From: Chthoniobacterales bacterium | Lineage (GTDB): Bacteria > Verrucomicrobiota > Verrucomicrobiia > Chthoniobacterales > UBA10450 | DNA: 16,306 nt | Direction of reading: 5' to 3' | Assembly (NCBI GenBank): GCA_013695925.1 | Contig: JACCZO010000311.1 | Location: 1-16,306, forward strand | Part shown: piece by piece, positions 1 through 6,992 of the stretch | How the letters are laid out: every line of letters starts with the position of its first letter | Numbering within the stretch: the stretch's first letter is position 1 | Translations under genes and position numbers: made by a program | The notes under the pieces: model-generated | What the model was told of the DNA's origin: nothing | Seen by the model: the letters and a program-made list of their open reading frames with translations, nothing else | Databases searched by the model: none

Positions 1-2
1 TG

Positions 3-206
3 CCGGAAGCCGGCTGGCAACGGTTTCATGCGCGGTTCTGGATCCGGGCGATGTATCTTTTCTTTCGCCTAACGAGCCGGCTGGAAGCGCGCCGGTTGGA
101 CGACCCGTCGCCATTTCTGCGCGAGAATGGTTTCGCGTGCAAACGAGATCGAACGTCTTGCTTCGGGATGATTCAATCATCGGTCTGGCAAGGCCTGGCA
201 GAATGA
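3..206 (+). CDS. C-terminal fragment of a probable class I SAM-dependent methyltransferase (5' end outside the window)
   Basis: The frame beginning at base 3 is open from the window edge to a TGA at 204-206 and encodes about 67 residues. It starts around PEAGWQRFHARFWIRAMYLF and ends near GFACKRDRTSCFGMIQSSVW. A Trp/Phe-rich helix, an acidic-proline segment (DDPSPFLRENGF) and then alternating beta strands is the usual tail of UbiE-like methyltransferases, where a 'LREAGF' segment precedes the last strands. The catalytic half and the SAM-binding glycine motif lie upstream of the window, so the family call is an inference. The longer open frame at 137-508 is a less convincing alternative because it reads through palindromic repeats. 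A CCTAACGA copy at 68-75 encodes Arg-Leu-Thr in this frame. Confidence 0.45.
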   Translation, partial: PEAGWQRFHARFWIRAMYLFFRLTSRLEARRLDDPSPFLRENGFACKRDRTSCFGMIQSSVWQGLAE

Positions 207-243
207 GTTCGCGATCGCGTAATCCCGCGGCGACGCGGCGGAC

Positions 244-295
244 TCCGGGGAGCACGGGCTGCCAGCCCGTTGCATTCGGCAGTCTGCCGAATGCA
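244..295 (+). repeat. Double-hairpin palindromic element, copy A
   Basis: The header TCCGGGGAGCACGG (244-257) overlaps a perfect hairpin, ACGGGCT-GCC-AGCCCGT (254-270). This is followed directly by a second perfect hairpin with 11-bp arms TGCATTCGGCA/TGCCGAATGCA and loop GTC (271-295). The same header and two-stem architecture recurs at 14027-14077 with different stem sequences. The structure resembles REP/BIME-type elements. No RAYT transposase is present in the window. Confidence 0.8.
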
Positions 296-341
296 TGTGC
301 GCTCAGCGCCCCCAGAAAAGCCATCCGTCACGACGTGCGGG

Positions 342-383
342 TTCGCGGCAACCTGCCGCGAACGACGGGCTGCCAGCCCGTGG
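342..383 (-). repeat. Double-hairpin palindromic element, copy C, inverted relative to copy A
   Basis: Read on the minus strand it begins with the same 17-nt stem as copy A (365-381). Then comes a 9-bp-arm hairpin TTCGCGGCA/TGCCGCGAA with a 3-nt loop (342-362). Copies A and C therefore face each other tail to tail, about 46 bp apart, like a BIME pair. The outer end of copy C coincides with the point where homology to the four-helix-bundle family stops. Confidence 0.78.
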
Positions 384-561
384 AGCAGGTTCTTCTTTCC
401 AGAACGCGCCGGTTGGATCATTTGATCGATCGTGCGGTCGCCGCGCGAGAGGTATTTGTGGGCGAAGCGGAATGTCAGGTCGTAGATGAGTTCGGCTTTT
501 TGGAATGAGAGCAGCGTGCGGTAGTCGCCCCGCGGTGGCAGGACTCGCTCGCCTTCTTGAG

Positions 562-640
562 AGGAATGGGAGGAATGGGAGGGATGGGAAGAATCGGTCT
601 CATGACTCCCATGACTCCCATCTCTCCCATGATCTCTCAT
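562..640. repeat. Purine/pyrimidine minisatellite forming an imperfect inverted repeat
   Basis: Positions 562-589 are GGAATGGGA-type repeats. Positions 601-640 are the near-complementary ATGACTCCC/TCTCTCCCAT repeats, separated by about 12 bp. The stretch lies inside the 5' end of the four-helix-bundle frame, where it encodes Gly-Ser-His and Ser-Ser-His repeats. Nine-base periodicity keeps the frame open, so changes in copy number would alter protein length without a frameshift. Confidence 0.7.
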
Positions 641-673
641 GACGCGCAGTATGAACCCCGAGCGATTACTTTC

Positions 674-1732
674 CTAGAATATCGTCACGATCGTCCCGGG
701 AGAGATCATGTCTTTCAGCCGCGCTGCATCCCAGTTCGCCGTCCGGATGCAGCCGTGACTGCCGGCGCGCCCGATCGTTTCGGGGTTGTTCGTCCCGTGA
801 ATACCGATGCCCGGCTTGTTCAGGCCGCACCAGAGGATTCCAACCGGATTGTTAGGCCCGGGCGGGATGTTGTGGAAATCATTCGTCCGCACCCCGTGGT
901 TGAGCACGCCTTCGTCGTGCCGGAACCAGGGCAGGGTCGCAATCCCGAGAATTTTCCAAACGCCTTTCGGCGCAGGAAGCGTTTTTGACCCAGGCGTGAT
1001 CGGAAATTCCGCCACCAATTTGTCGCCCTCGCGGATTTCGAGAAAATTTTCGCGGGTATCGATGAAGATTTGCCGCCCGGCGAAGAGCGGATTGTTCGGG
1101 ATGAATTTCTCCGAGAGCTTTTCGATCTCGAACGGCTCAACGTTAGGCACGCGCACCACGTCCCCCGGCTTCAATTTTTCCAAGTCCATCCCCGGGTTGA
1201 TCTTGCGCAGGAAATCCTCCGCCGCGTGAAAACGCTCCGCCACAAACTCAAGGAGCGAACCGTATTTCATCGCCTTGAGTTTCGCCTGCTCCGAAGGGCG
1301 GGACGCGAGTTCGCCGACAAAATTTTCATCCTCCGGCCGTATCGTGTAGGTCGTATACGGTTCTGGAACTTGGGCGAGCAATTGCTCATCGACCGCGCCG
1401 GTCGGCGGAAGGCCGTTCGCTTTTTTGTAAGCGACCAGCGCCTTGCCAAAGAATTCGCCCATCCTGCCGTCGATCTTGCCGGGCCCAAAGGCGTGGTTAT
1501 CCAGAAAAATCTGGAGCCTCACGCTGGTGGCCTCGTCGTAAATCGGGAGCGCGACCAGCTCCCGCGGCGGAAGCGTCGGAGTTGGCACCGGCGTCGGAGT
1601 GGGCGGTGGGAGCGCCTTGCGCACCGGGATTGGGGTTGGCGTCGGAGTGGGAGTCCGGCGCGAGAACCAGCCAGCCTTTGTCGGCGCCGCGAGAAAGCAG
1701 ATCGCGAGGCAAATGAGAATGGCCGGTTTCAT
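674..1732 (-). CDS. Secreted L,D-transpeptidase (YkuD domain) with peptidoglycan-binding and LysM-like regions
   Basis: This 352-residue protein is predicted to crosslink peptidoglycan (3-3 links) or attach proteins to it in the periplasm. A hydrophobic signal peptide covers residues 1-20 (ICFLAAPTKA). A Thr-Pro repeat linker follows at 27-56. A peptidoglycan-binding-like helical region lies around 66-122 and a LysM-like segment ending KPGDVVRVPNVEP around 126-200. The YkuD domain fills about 218-352. It contains His312 (IHGTNN) and the signature SHGCIR at 325-330, with Cys328 as the nucleophile. Domain order and length are normal for the family. It is transcribed on its own strand next to the VOC gene, with a 71-bp gap. 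No strong ribosome binding site precedes the ATG; it was chosen because it starts the signal peptide. Confidence 0.92.
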   Translation of the reverse strand: MKPAILICLAICFLAAPTKAGWFSRRTPTPTPTPIPVRKALPPPTPTPVPTPTLPPRELVALPIYDEATSVRLQIFLDNHAFGPGKIDGRMGEFFGKALVAYKKANGLPPTGAVDEQLLAQVPEPYTTYTIRPEDENFVGELASRPSEQAKLKAMKYGSLLEFVAERFHAAEDFLRKINPGMDLEKLKPGDVVRVPNVEPFEIEKLSEKFIPNNPLFAGRQIFIDTRENFLEIREGDKLVAEFPITPGSKTLPAPKGVWKILGIATLPWFRHDEGVLNHGVRTNDFHNIPPGPNNPVGILWCGLNKPGIGIHGTNNPETIGRAGSHGCIRTANWDAARLKDMISPGTIVTIF

Positions 1733-1803
1733 GAGCGCTAGCTATCAACCGGTCGTCGGCTCCATGCAAACGCGCAGCCGGATTAGCGGCCGGCGTTCAA
1801 CTT

Positions 1804-2184
1804 TTACGCGAGTTCGTAGGTCGTGATCTCGAGCTTGAACCCGTCGGGATCGCGGAAGTATATCGAGTGCGCGATCTGGTGATCTTCGAAATGGAAATCG
1901 ATCCCGCGTTCCTTCAGCTCGCGCTGGGCGCGGAGGAAATTCGCGCGATCGGCCCCAAACGCGAAATGCCGCAGACCCGGCGACGGCGGTTTGCCGGAGC
2001 CCGCGGACGATTCGCGCGCCGGGAAGATCGCAATGCCTGTCGCCCCTTTGCCGACAAACTGCGGAATCCCATCCCAGACGTCCGTGTGCTGTCGCTCCAG
2101 GCCAAGGACCTCGACATACCACCGCACCGATCGATCCACGTCGCTCACCGAGATCGCGATATGATCCAGCCCTTCGAGATTCAT
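1804..2184 (-). CDS. VOC-family (glyoxalase/dioxygenase-fold) protein
   Basis: The product has 126 residues and a single vicinal-oxygen-chelate unit of two beta-alpha-beta-beta-beta modules. It opens with LDHIAISVSDVDRSVRWYVEVLGL, has a second metal-ligand region at GLRHFAFG, and closes with the hallmark FRDPDGFKLEITTYE. Candidate metal ligands are His8, the His of RHFAFG and the Glu of LEIT. The fold covers glyoxalase I, fosfomycin resistance enzymes and extradiol dioxygenases, and the substrate cannot be read from sequence. The ATG at 2184 starts exactly at the first conserved strand. The same frame is open further upstream to 2733, but that stretch is antisense to the nucleotidase gene and is not coding. 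It is divergent from the nucleotidase with 54 bp between start codons, so both promoters must be compact. Confidence 0.88.
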   Translation of the reverse strand: MNLEGLDHIAISVSDVDRSVRWYVEVLGLERQHTDVWDGIPQFVGKGATGIAIFPARESSAGSGKPPSPGLRHFAFGADRANFLRAQRELKERGIDFHFEDHQIAHSIYFRDPDGFKLEITTYELA

Positions 2185-2238
2185 TGATTTAAGATTGTCT
2201 CCGCGCGGTGGCGTCGTCAAAATCCCGAACCATCCACC

Positions 2239-3861
2239 GTGAAGGTTTATCCTCCCGATCGTCGTGAGTTTCTGCGCCTCCTCGCCGGGGCGACGGCCGC
2301 GAGTGCGTTGCCGGCATGGCTCCGGGCGGCGGAAATTCCTGCGCAGGACTTGGTCACGATTTCCATCCTGCACACGACCGATCTGCACGGTCACATTTTG
2401 CCGACGACCGACTATGACGGCCGTCGCGACCTCGGCGGAATGGCGCGCTGCATTACCCAGATCCGGCGTTGGCAGAGTGAGAATCCGCATTCGCTCTTGC
2501 TCGACATCGGCGACGTCTATCAAGGCACCCAGTTCGCGCTCAGCAACCAGGGGCGGTCCATGATCGATCTCTTTAATCTGCTGCGCTACGACGCCTGGAT
2601 CATCGGAAATCACGAGTTCGATTGGGGAATCGATCCTTTCCTCCGAGCGGTCGCGGGGTCGAAGATGGCGGTGCTGGCGGCGAACACTCTGCTCGCAGGA
2701 AAACCAGCCGGCCAATTCCCGGACGCGCAGCATCCATTCGCGAAAATCCAGCCCTATTTATTGAAGGAAATCGCCGGGATCAAGCTGGCAGTCATCGGCC
2801 TAACGACGCCGGGAATGCCCTTTTGGTTTCTGCCGACGTTCCTCGAAGGCATCGAGTTTCAGCATCCGGTTGAGGCCACTCGGCGCGCCGTCCGGCAGGC
2901 GCGGGCGGCGGGCGCCGATGTCATCGTGCTGGCCGGGCACATGGGGTTGAAGGAGCGGACTGGGGGCGACGATTTCGCCAATTGCGTCATGGCCTTGACC
3001 TCGGAATTTCCGGAAACCGCCGTTCTTATCGCCGGCCACACCCACCAGGACATTCCCAGTCGCCTAACGAACGATGTGCTGCTCACTCAGGCCGATCACT
3101 TCGGCATTCATATCGGGCGAGTCGATCTGACGTTCGATCGCAGTTCCAAAAAATTGCTTCATCGGAAAGCGCGGACCGAACTGATGGACGATCGCTTCGC
3201 GCTCGATCCCGCGATCCTGAGCCGGACGCAGCCGCGCCTGGACCGCGCCGCCGAGGTGCTGGCCGAGCCGATCGGTGAGCTGACGAAAACATTGAGCGCC
3301 CGATCCGAGCCGGGCGAACCAAGCGAGGTGGAACGACTCATCGCCGCCGCCATCACCGAGACGCTGGCCGAGCACGGGCTCAGAATCGCCGGCGTTTTCC
3401 ACGGACTTTTCGACGACCACAATTTCAGGAAAGGGCCGAAAACGATCGGTGATCTCTGGCAAATCCTGCCCTACGAAAACTATCTCGTGACGGCCGAACT
3501 CACGCCGCTCGAACTCAAAGTAATGATGGAGGAAGTTTTCCAGGCGCGGGAACGCCGCAGCCTGACTGGCTTCGAAATTTCCACCTCAGGGCACGGGACG
3601 GAACGTCGCCTAACGAGTCTGCAAATGGCCGATGGCCGGCCGCTCGATCCGGCGAAGCGTTATCGGGTTGCCTTGAACACCTTCGATGCACGCAGCGCGG
3701 GCCATCGCTTTATGAAATTGCGCTCCATCCTCGAACGGCCGGAGGCAGGCTGCGCCTTCCATCCCGTGCAAACGCGCGAGGCATTGATCGAATATTTCCG
3801 GCGCCATCGCCTGGTCGGCGGTTTTGCGGCGCGGAATTTCGCTCTCGCCGGAAACTGCTAA
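2239..3861 (+). CDS. Tat-exported 5'-nucleotidase/UshA-family metallophosphatase
   Basis: This 540-residue protein is predicted to hydrolyse nucleotides or related phosphoesters outside the cytoplasm. The N-terminus is a twin-arginine signal (DRREFLRLLAG, Arg8-Arg9) with a probable cleavage site near AWLRAAE, residues 27-32. The calcineurin-like metal site is complete: Asp48 and His50 (TDLHGH), Asp92 (IGDVYQG), Asn124-His125 (GNHEFDWG), His234 (GHMG), His267 and His269 (GHTHQ). A 5'-nucleotidase C-terminal domain spans roughly 330-530, with LPYENYLVTAELTPLELK. Translation starts at GTG 2239. It is the first gene of a five-gene plus-strand run, with 9 bp to the next gene. It contains three copies of CCTAACGA (2799, 3063, 3609), each coding Leu-Thr. 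Confidence 0.93.
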   Translation: MKVYPPDRREFLRLLAGATAASALPAWLRAAEIPAQDLVTISILHTTDLHGHILPTTDYDGRRDLGGMARCITQIRRWQSENPHSLLLDIGDVYQGTQFALSNQGRSMIDLFNLLRYDAWIIGNHEFDWGIDPFLRAVAGSKMAVLAANTLLAGKPAGQFPDAQHPFAKIQPYLLKEIAGIKLAVIGLTTPGMPFWFLPTFLEGIEFQHPVEATRRAVRQARAAGADVIVLAGHMGLKERTGGDDFANCVMALTSEFPETAVLIAGHTHQDIPSRLTNDVLLTQADHFGIHIGRVDLTFDRSSKKLLHRKARTELMDDRFALDPAILSRTQPRLDRAAEVLAEPIGELTKTLSARSEPGEPSEVERLIAAAITETLAEHGLRIAGVFHGLFDDHNFRKGPKTIGDLWQILPYENYLVTAELTPLELKVMMEEVFQARERRSLTGFEISTSGHGTERRLTSLQMADGRPLDPAKRYRVALNTFDARSAGHRFMKLRSILERPEAGCAFHPVQTREALIEYFRRHRLVGGFAARNFALAGNC

Positions 3862-3870
3862 TTTGGGCGC

Positions 3871-4470
3871 GTGTTGCCCGAGAGTGCTTTCCAAATCGAT
3901 CCTCTGCAGTGTGCCGAGAACCTGATCGGGACCGAGCTGGTCTGGGGTCAATGCGGCGGTCTCGTAGTCGAGACCGAAGCGTATCTGGTCGAGGGCGACG
4001 AAGCCTGCCACACCTTCATGCGCCCGAGCACGCGCGCCTTTGTCGAAAGGAACAAAGCCGGCGCGGCCTACATCTATTTCAACTACGGCGTGCACTGGAT
4101 GTTGAACGTCCTGATCAAAGGCGGTCCCCGTGATGGACTCATCCTCGTCCGCGCGATCGAGCCGCGGCGCGGGCTGGAATTGATGCGAAAGCGGAGGGGC
4201 GTCGAAGAGATAAAGCGACTTTGTTCCGGTCCCGGCAAGCTGACCCAGGCCCTCGCGATCAACAAACGCCATCACGAGATCGACCTTTGTTCCGATCCCG
4301 CGCATTGCTTTCGAGATCGGCCTAACGACACGGTCGAGGTCGTGGCCGATCCGCGCATTGGCATCAGCCGGGCCCGGGAATTCCCCTGGCGTTTTACTCT
4401 CCGCGGCAGCGCGTTCGTGAGCCGGCCGGTGAAGATAAACGGTGCGGCCCAGTCGCTCCGGCGCGATTGA
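3871..4470 (+). CDS. mpg: 3-methyladenine DNA glycosylase, AAG/MPG family
   Basis: A 199-residue monofunctional base-excision enzyme that removes alkylated and deaminated purines. Conserved segments in order are VETEAYLVEGDEACHTF, YIYFNYGVHWMLNVL, LVRAIEPRRGLELM and LCSGPGKLTQALAI. By alignment to human AAG, the general base is Glu36, the intercalating Tyr is Tyr38 and the binding-pocket His is His47; the Arg182 equivalent is Arg94. Length is typical of bacterial members. The start is GTG at 3871, nine bases after the nucleotidase stop, consistent with cotranscription. A CCTAACGA copy at 4321 encodes Pro-Asn. The next gene begins 34 bp downstream. Confidence 0.93.
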   Translation: MLPESAFQIDPLQCAENLIGTELVWGQCGGLVVETEAYLVEGDEACHTFMRPSTRAFVERNKAGAAYIYFNYGVHWMLNVLIKGGPRDGLILVRAIEPRRGLELMRKRRGVEEIKRLCSGPGKLTQALAINKRHHEIDLCSDPAHCFRDRPNDTVEVVADPRIGISRAREFPWRFTLRGSAFVSRPVKINGAAQSLRRD

Positions 4471-4504
4471 CCAGTCTACCAATCGCGCCGACTTTAGGCG
4501 CTCG

Positions 4505-5605
4505 ATGAACGGAACCAAAAAGCGCGTCCTGCTCGGCATGAGCGGCGGAGTTGATTCCAGCGTCGCCGGCTATCTGCTGCGCGAGCAGGGGTACGATGTC
4601 GTCGGCGTGACGATGAAGGTCTGGCCGCAGGATTGCATCTCCCGGGCGGAGGATAAATGCTGCGGGCCGCAGGCGATCGCGGACGCCCGGGGAGTCGCGC
4701 ATTCGTTAGGTATCCCCCATTACGTGGTCGATGAAGCGGACCAGTTCGAGCGCGTCGTGATTGATTATTTCTCGAGCGAATACCAAGCCGGGCGGACCCC
4801 GAATCCCTGCGTCATGTGCAACGAGAAGCTCAAGTTCGGCAGCCTCTGGGAAAAGGCCCGCGCGTTGGACTGCGACTACATCGCGACCGGGCATTACGCG
4901 ATCATCGAGCAGCGTCCCGAGCGCGCCATCCTGCGCAAAGGGCGCGACCCGCGCAAAGACCAGTCGTATTTCCTCTTTAGTCTGCGCCAGTCGCAGCTCC
5001 GGCACGCGCTGACCCCGCTCGGAGCCATGGCCAAGCCTGAAATCCGCCAGATCGCGCGCTCGTTAGGCTTGAAGGTGGCCGACAAGGTCGACAGCCAGGA
5101 GATTTGTTTTGTCCCGGGCAACGATTATAAGGCGTTTCTGCGCGGCCATCTCGGCGAGACGGAATTCCATCGCGGCGGGATCTATGATCTTTCGGGGAAT
5201 TTCCTCGCTGAGCACGAGGGGATCGAGATGTTTACCATCGGCCAGCGCAAAGGGCTCCCCGGCGGTTCACCGCGCCCGCGTTACGTGGTCGATATCGACC
5301 CGGCTTCCAATCGTGTCTTCGTCGGCGACGCCGAGGATTTACTAGTCGAGGAATTTGAAATCGACCGGATCAATTGGAGCAGCCGGTCGCATTCGGAAGA
5401 GCCGCTCGCGGTGATGGTGAAGATTCGCAACAGCCATCCCGGCGCAGCGGCCACACTCATTCCGTTGGCAAACGACCGCGCCTTGATCCGTCTCGTCGAG
5501 TCGCAAAAGGCAGTTACACCCGGGCAGGCGGCGGTTTGCTACGACGGCGATGTCGTAATCGCAGGCGGCTGGATCTGCCGGCACGCTGCCGTTGCCGCGG
5601 CCTAA
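4505..5605 (+). CDS. mnmA: tRNA-specific 2-thiouridylase MnmA
   Basis: The 366-residue enzyme thiolates U34 of tRNA Lys, Glu and Gln, using sulfur relayed to it as persulfide. The PP-loop ATP site is GMSGGVDSS at residues 11-19. The nucleophilic Cys102 lies in PNPCVMCNEKLKF, and the second catalytic Cys201 lies in DSQEICFVPGNDY. The C-terminal barrel starts near FTIGQRKGLPGG. The length is standard. I chose the ATG at 4505, where homology begins, over an in-frame GTG at 4442 that overlaps the glycosylase gene. Its TAA stop (5603-5605) lies inside a CCTAACGA motif (5601-5608); two more copies at 4703 and 5060 encode Ser-Leu-Gly. Confidence 0.97.
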   Translation: MNGTKKRVLLGMSGGVDSSVAGYLLREQGYDVVGVTMKVWPQDCISRAEDKCCGPQAIADARGVAHSLGIPHYVVDEADQFERVVIDYFSSEYQAGRTPNPCVMCNEKLKFGSLWEKARALDCDYIATGHYAIIEQRPERAILRKGRDPRKDQSYFLFSLRQSQLRHALTPLGAMAKPEIRQIARSLGLKVADKVDSQEICFVPGNDYKAFLRGHLGETEFHRGGIYDLSGNFLAEHEGIEMFTIGQRKGLPGGSPRPRYVVDIDPASNRVFVGDAEDLLVEEFEIDRINWSSRSHSEEPLAVMVKIRNSHPGAAATLIPLANDRALIRLVESQKAVTPGQAAVCYDGDVVIAGGWICRHAAVAAA

Positions 5606-5608
5606 CGA
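5601..5608. other. CCTAACGA copy supplying the mnmA stop codon
   Basis: The TAA at 5603-5605 that ends mnmA is part of this copy of the over-represented word. The cutA start (GTG 5609 or ATG 5612) follows immediately, so the motif occupies the whole junction between the two genes. Confidence 0.85.
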
Positions 5609-5611
5609 GTG

Positions 5612-5935
5612 ATGGCGGACGAAATTCTTCTCGTCCTCAGCACCTTCCCGGACGTTGCCACCGCGCGCCGCATCGGCCGTCAGTTGGTCGAAGATAAATG
5701 CGCGGCCTGCGCCAATCTTTTACCTGCGGTGGAGTCGATCTATTGGTGGCAGCAAAAGGTGGAGACGGCGAGCGAGACGATCGTCCTCTTGAAGACGAGC
5801 GCGGATCGTTACGAGGCGCTGGAGACGACATTGCGGCAGTTGCATCCCTACGAAGTGCCGGAGATCATCGCCTTTCGGGTCGAGCAGGGGCTGCCGGAAT
5901 ATTTGCGCTGGGTTTCGGAGAACTGCGCAAGCTAG
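5612..5935 (+). CDS. cutA: Divalent-cation tolerance protein CutA
   Basis: A small (107-residue) trimeric cytoplasmic protein of the CutA1 family, linked to copper tolerance in E. coli; its biochemical role is unsettled. The diagnostic core is complete: DKCAACANLLPAVESIYWWQQKVE, then ETIVLLKTS, then HPYEVPEIIAF, and a C-terminal YLRWV. The start may be ATG 5612 or the GTG directly before it at 5609. Six bases separate it from the mnmA stop, and the molybdoenzyme gene starts 12 bp after its stop, so it sits in the middle of the plus-strand operon. Confidence 0.94.
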   Translation: MADEILLVLSTFPDVATARRIGRQLVEDKCAACANLLPAVESIYWWQQKVETASETIVLLKTSADRYEALETTLRQLHPYEVPEIIAFRVEQGLPEYLRWVSENCAS

Positions 5936-5947
5936 ATTTGGTGCGAC

Positions 5948-6991
5948 ATGATCATTCGCGAAAAAGAACCGGCCAATCTCGAAATGCCGTTTGGCACACT
6001 CGACGGTTTTATTACCCCAAACGATCGGTTTTACATCCGCTCGCACTTTCCCGTCCCGCAAATCGATCGCTCGACCTGGCGTTTGCGCCTCGAAGGAGCG
6101 GTCGAGTCTCCCCTGGAGCTGAGCTACGACGACCTCTGCGGACTGCCCAGTACTACCATCCCGGCCACGCTAGAGTGTGCGGGTAACGGCCGCGTCTTCC
6201 TCGTCCCGAAAGTGAAAGGCACGCAATGGGAATTGGGCGCGGTCGGAAATGCCCAATGGACTGGGGTGTCGTTAGGCGAAGTCCTGCGACGCGCGGGCGT
6301 CAAGGCCGGGGCGCTTGAAGTGATTCTCGAAGGAGCGGACTGCGGCACGATCAGCGAGTCGCCGAAACCGGCCGGCAAAATCCACTACGCCCGGAGCGTT
6401 CCACTGAGCAAGGCATTGGAGGGTGTTCTTCTCGCGCTTGAGATGAATGGGGAACCGCTCGCTCCCTCTCATGGTTTTCCGTTGCGCGCGATTGTGCCGG
6501 GTTGGTTCGGAATGGCGGCGGTCAAATGGCTTCAGCGCATCGTCGTCACCGAGCAGGCGTATAACGGCTATTACCAGACGGTGGATTACGCGTTTTGGCA
6601 GCGCGACGAGGCCGGCGTGGAGCTGGTCCCGGTCACGCAGATGCAGGTCAAAGCCTCCATTGCGCGACCGGGGATCAACGAGGTCATCCCGGCCGGCACG
6701 GAATTTAAAGTTCGGGGCGCTGCCTGGACGGCCGACGCGAGAATCACCAAGGTCGAAATGAGTGTCGATGGCGGAGTGACCTGGGAGGAGGCGTCGTTAG
6801 GCGAGGAGACGGCGCCAAATTGCTGGCAACTCTGGGAGTGGAATTGGAAGACTCCTGCGACGCCCGGCCGCTGCATTTTGATGGCGCGAGCGACCGACTC
6901 CCGCGGGCGCATCCAGCCGATGGAGCGCGACCTCGATCGCGGTTCCTACGAGATCAATCACTGCCTCCCGATCGAGGTAGAAATTCGTTAG
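5948..6991 (+). CDS. Cytoplasmic sulfite-oxidase-family molybdopterin oxidoreductase
   Basis: This 347-residue protein has the sulfite oxidase layout: a molybdopterin-binding domain (about residues 1-215) and a Mo-co dimerisation domain (about 235-340). Cys77 in ATLECAGNGR is the expected molybdenum ligand. Other family landmarks are NAQWTGVSLGEVL, HGFPLRAIVPGWFGMAAVKWL and the dimer-domain VEMSVDGGVTWEEA. It starts directly with MIIREKEPAN, with no Tat or Sec signal, and no heme-domain or cytochrome partner gene is adjacent. The physiological substrate (sulfite, sulfoxide or other) and electron acceptor therefore cannot be assigned. It is the last gene of the plus-strand block. The TAG stop falls within a TCGTTAGG motif; two more copies (6269, 6794) encode Ser-Leu-Gly. 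Confidence 0.9.
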   Translation: MIIREKEPANLEMPFGTLDGFITPNDRFYIRSHFPVPQIDRSTWRLRLEGAVESPLELSYDDLCGLPSTTIPATLECAGNGRVFLVPKVKGTQWELGAVGNAQWTGVSLGEVLRRAGVKAGALEVILEGADCGTISESPKPAGKIHYARSVPLSKALEGVLLALEMNGEPLAPSHGFPLRAIVPGWFGMAAVKWLQRIVVTEQAYNGYYQTVDYAFWQRDEAGVELVPVTQMQVKASIARPGINEVIPAGTEFKVRGAAWTADARITKVEMSVDGGVTWEEASLGEETAPNCWQLWEWNWKTPATPGRCILMARATDSRGRIQPMERDLDRGSYEINHCLPIEVEIR

Positions 6992-6992
6992 G
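6985..6992. other. TCGTTAGG copy containing the stop codons of two convergent genes
   Basis: The plus-strand molybdoenzyme ends with TAG at 6989-6991. The minus-strand exonuclease ends with TAA read from 6990-6988. Both stops lie inside this single motif copy, so the genes overlap tail to tail by 4 nt. Confidence 0.9.

Larger units (their letters stand above)
173..640 (-). pseudogene. Four-helix-bundle suffix-domain protein, 3' end replaced by palindromic repeats
   Basis: Residues 36-86 carry the conserved start of the four-helix-bundle (23S rRNA intervening-sequence-like) family: PPRGDYRTLLSFQKAE, LIYDLTFRF, then RGDRTIDQMIQPARSGKKN. Family members continue with an '(A/V)EG' turn and two or three more helices. 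Here the match stops at about residue 86 (near base 383). The remaining 69 residues are a translation of two double-hairpin repeats (342-381 and 254-295) plus flanking DNA, ending at a TGA at 173-175. The N-terminal 27 residues are low-complexity His/Ser/Gly/Asp repeats encoded by a purine/pyrimidine minisatellite. The molecular role of these proteins is unknown. I call it a remnant because the conserved 3' half is absent from the following bases; a repeat-fused protein could still be expressed. Confidence 0.72.

Noticed and set aside
137..508. Open frame of 123 residues on the plus strand.
   Set aside because: It reads straight through both double-hairpin repeats, is antisense to the four-helix-bundle remnant and has no recognisable domain.
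1770..1796. Possible terminator hairpin GCCGG/CCGGC downstream of the VOC gene.
   Set aside because: The stem is only 5 bp and no T-run follows on the transcribed strand.
2185..2733. N-terminal extension of the VOC protein frame.
   Set aside because: The extension is antisense to the nucleotidase and has no VOC-related content. The ATG at 2184 coincides with the start of the conserved fold.
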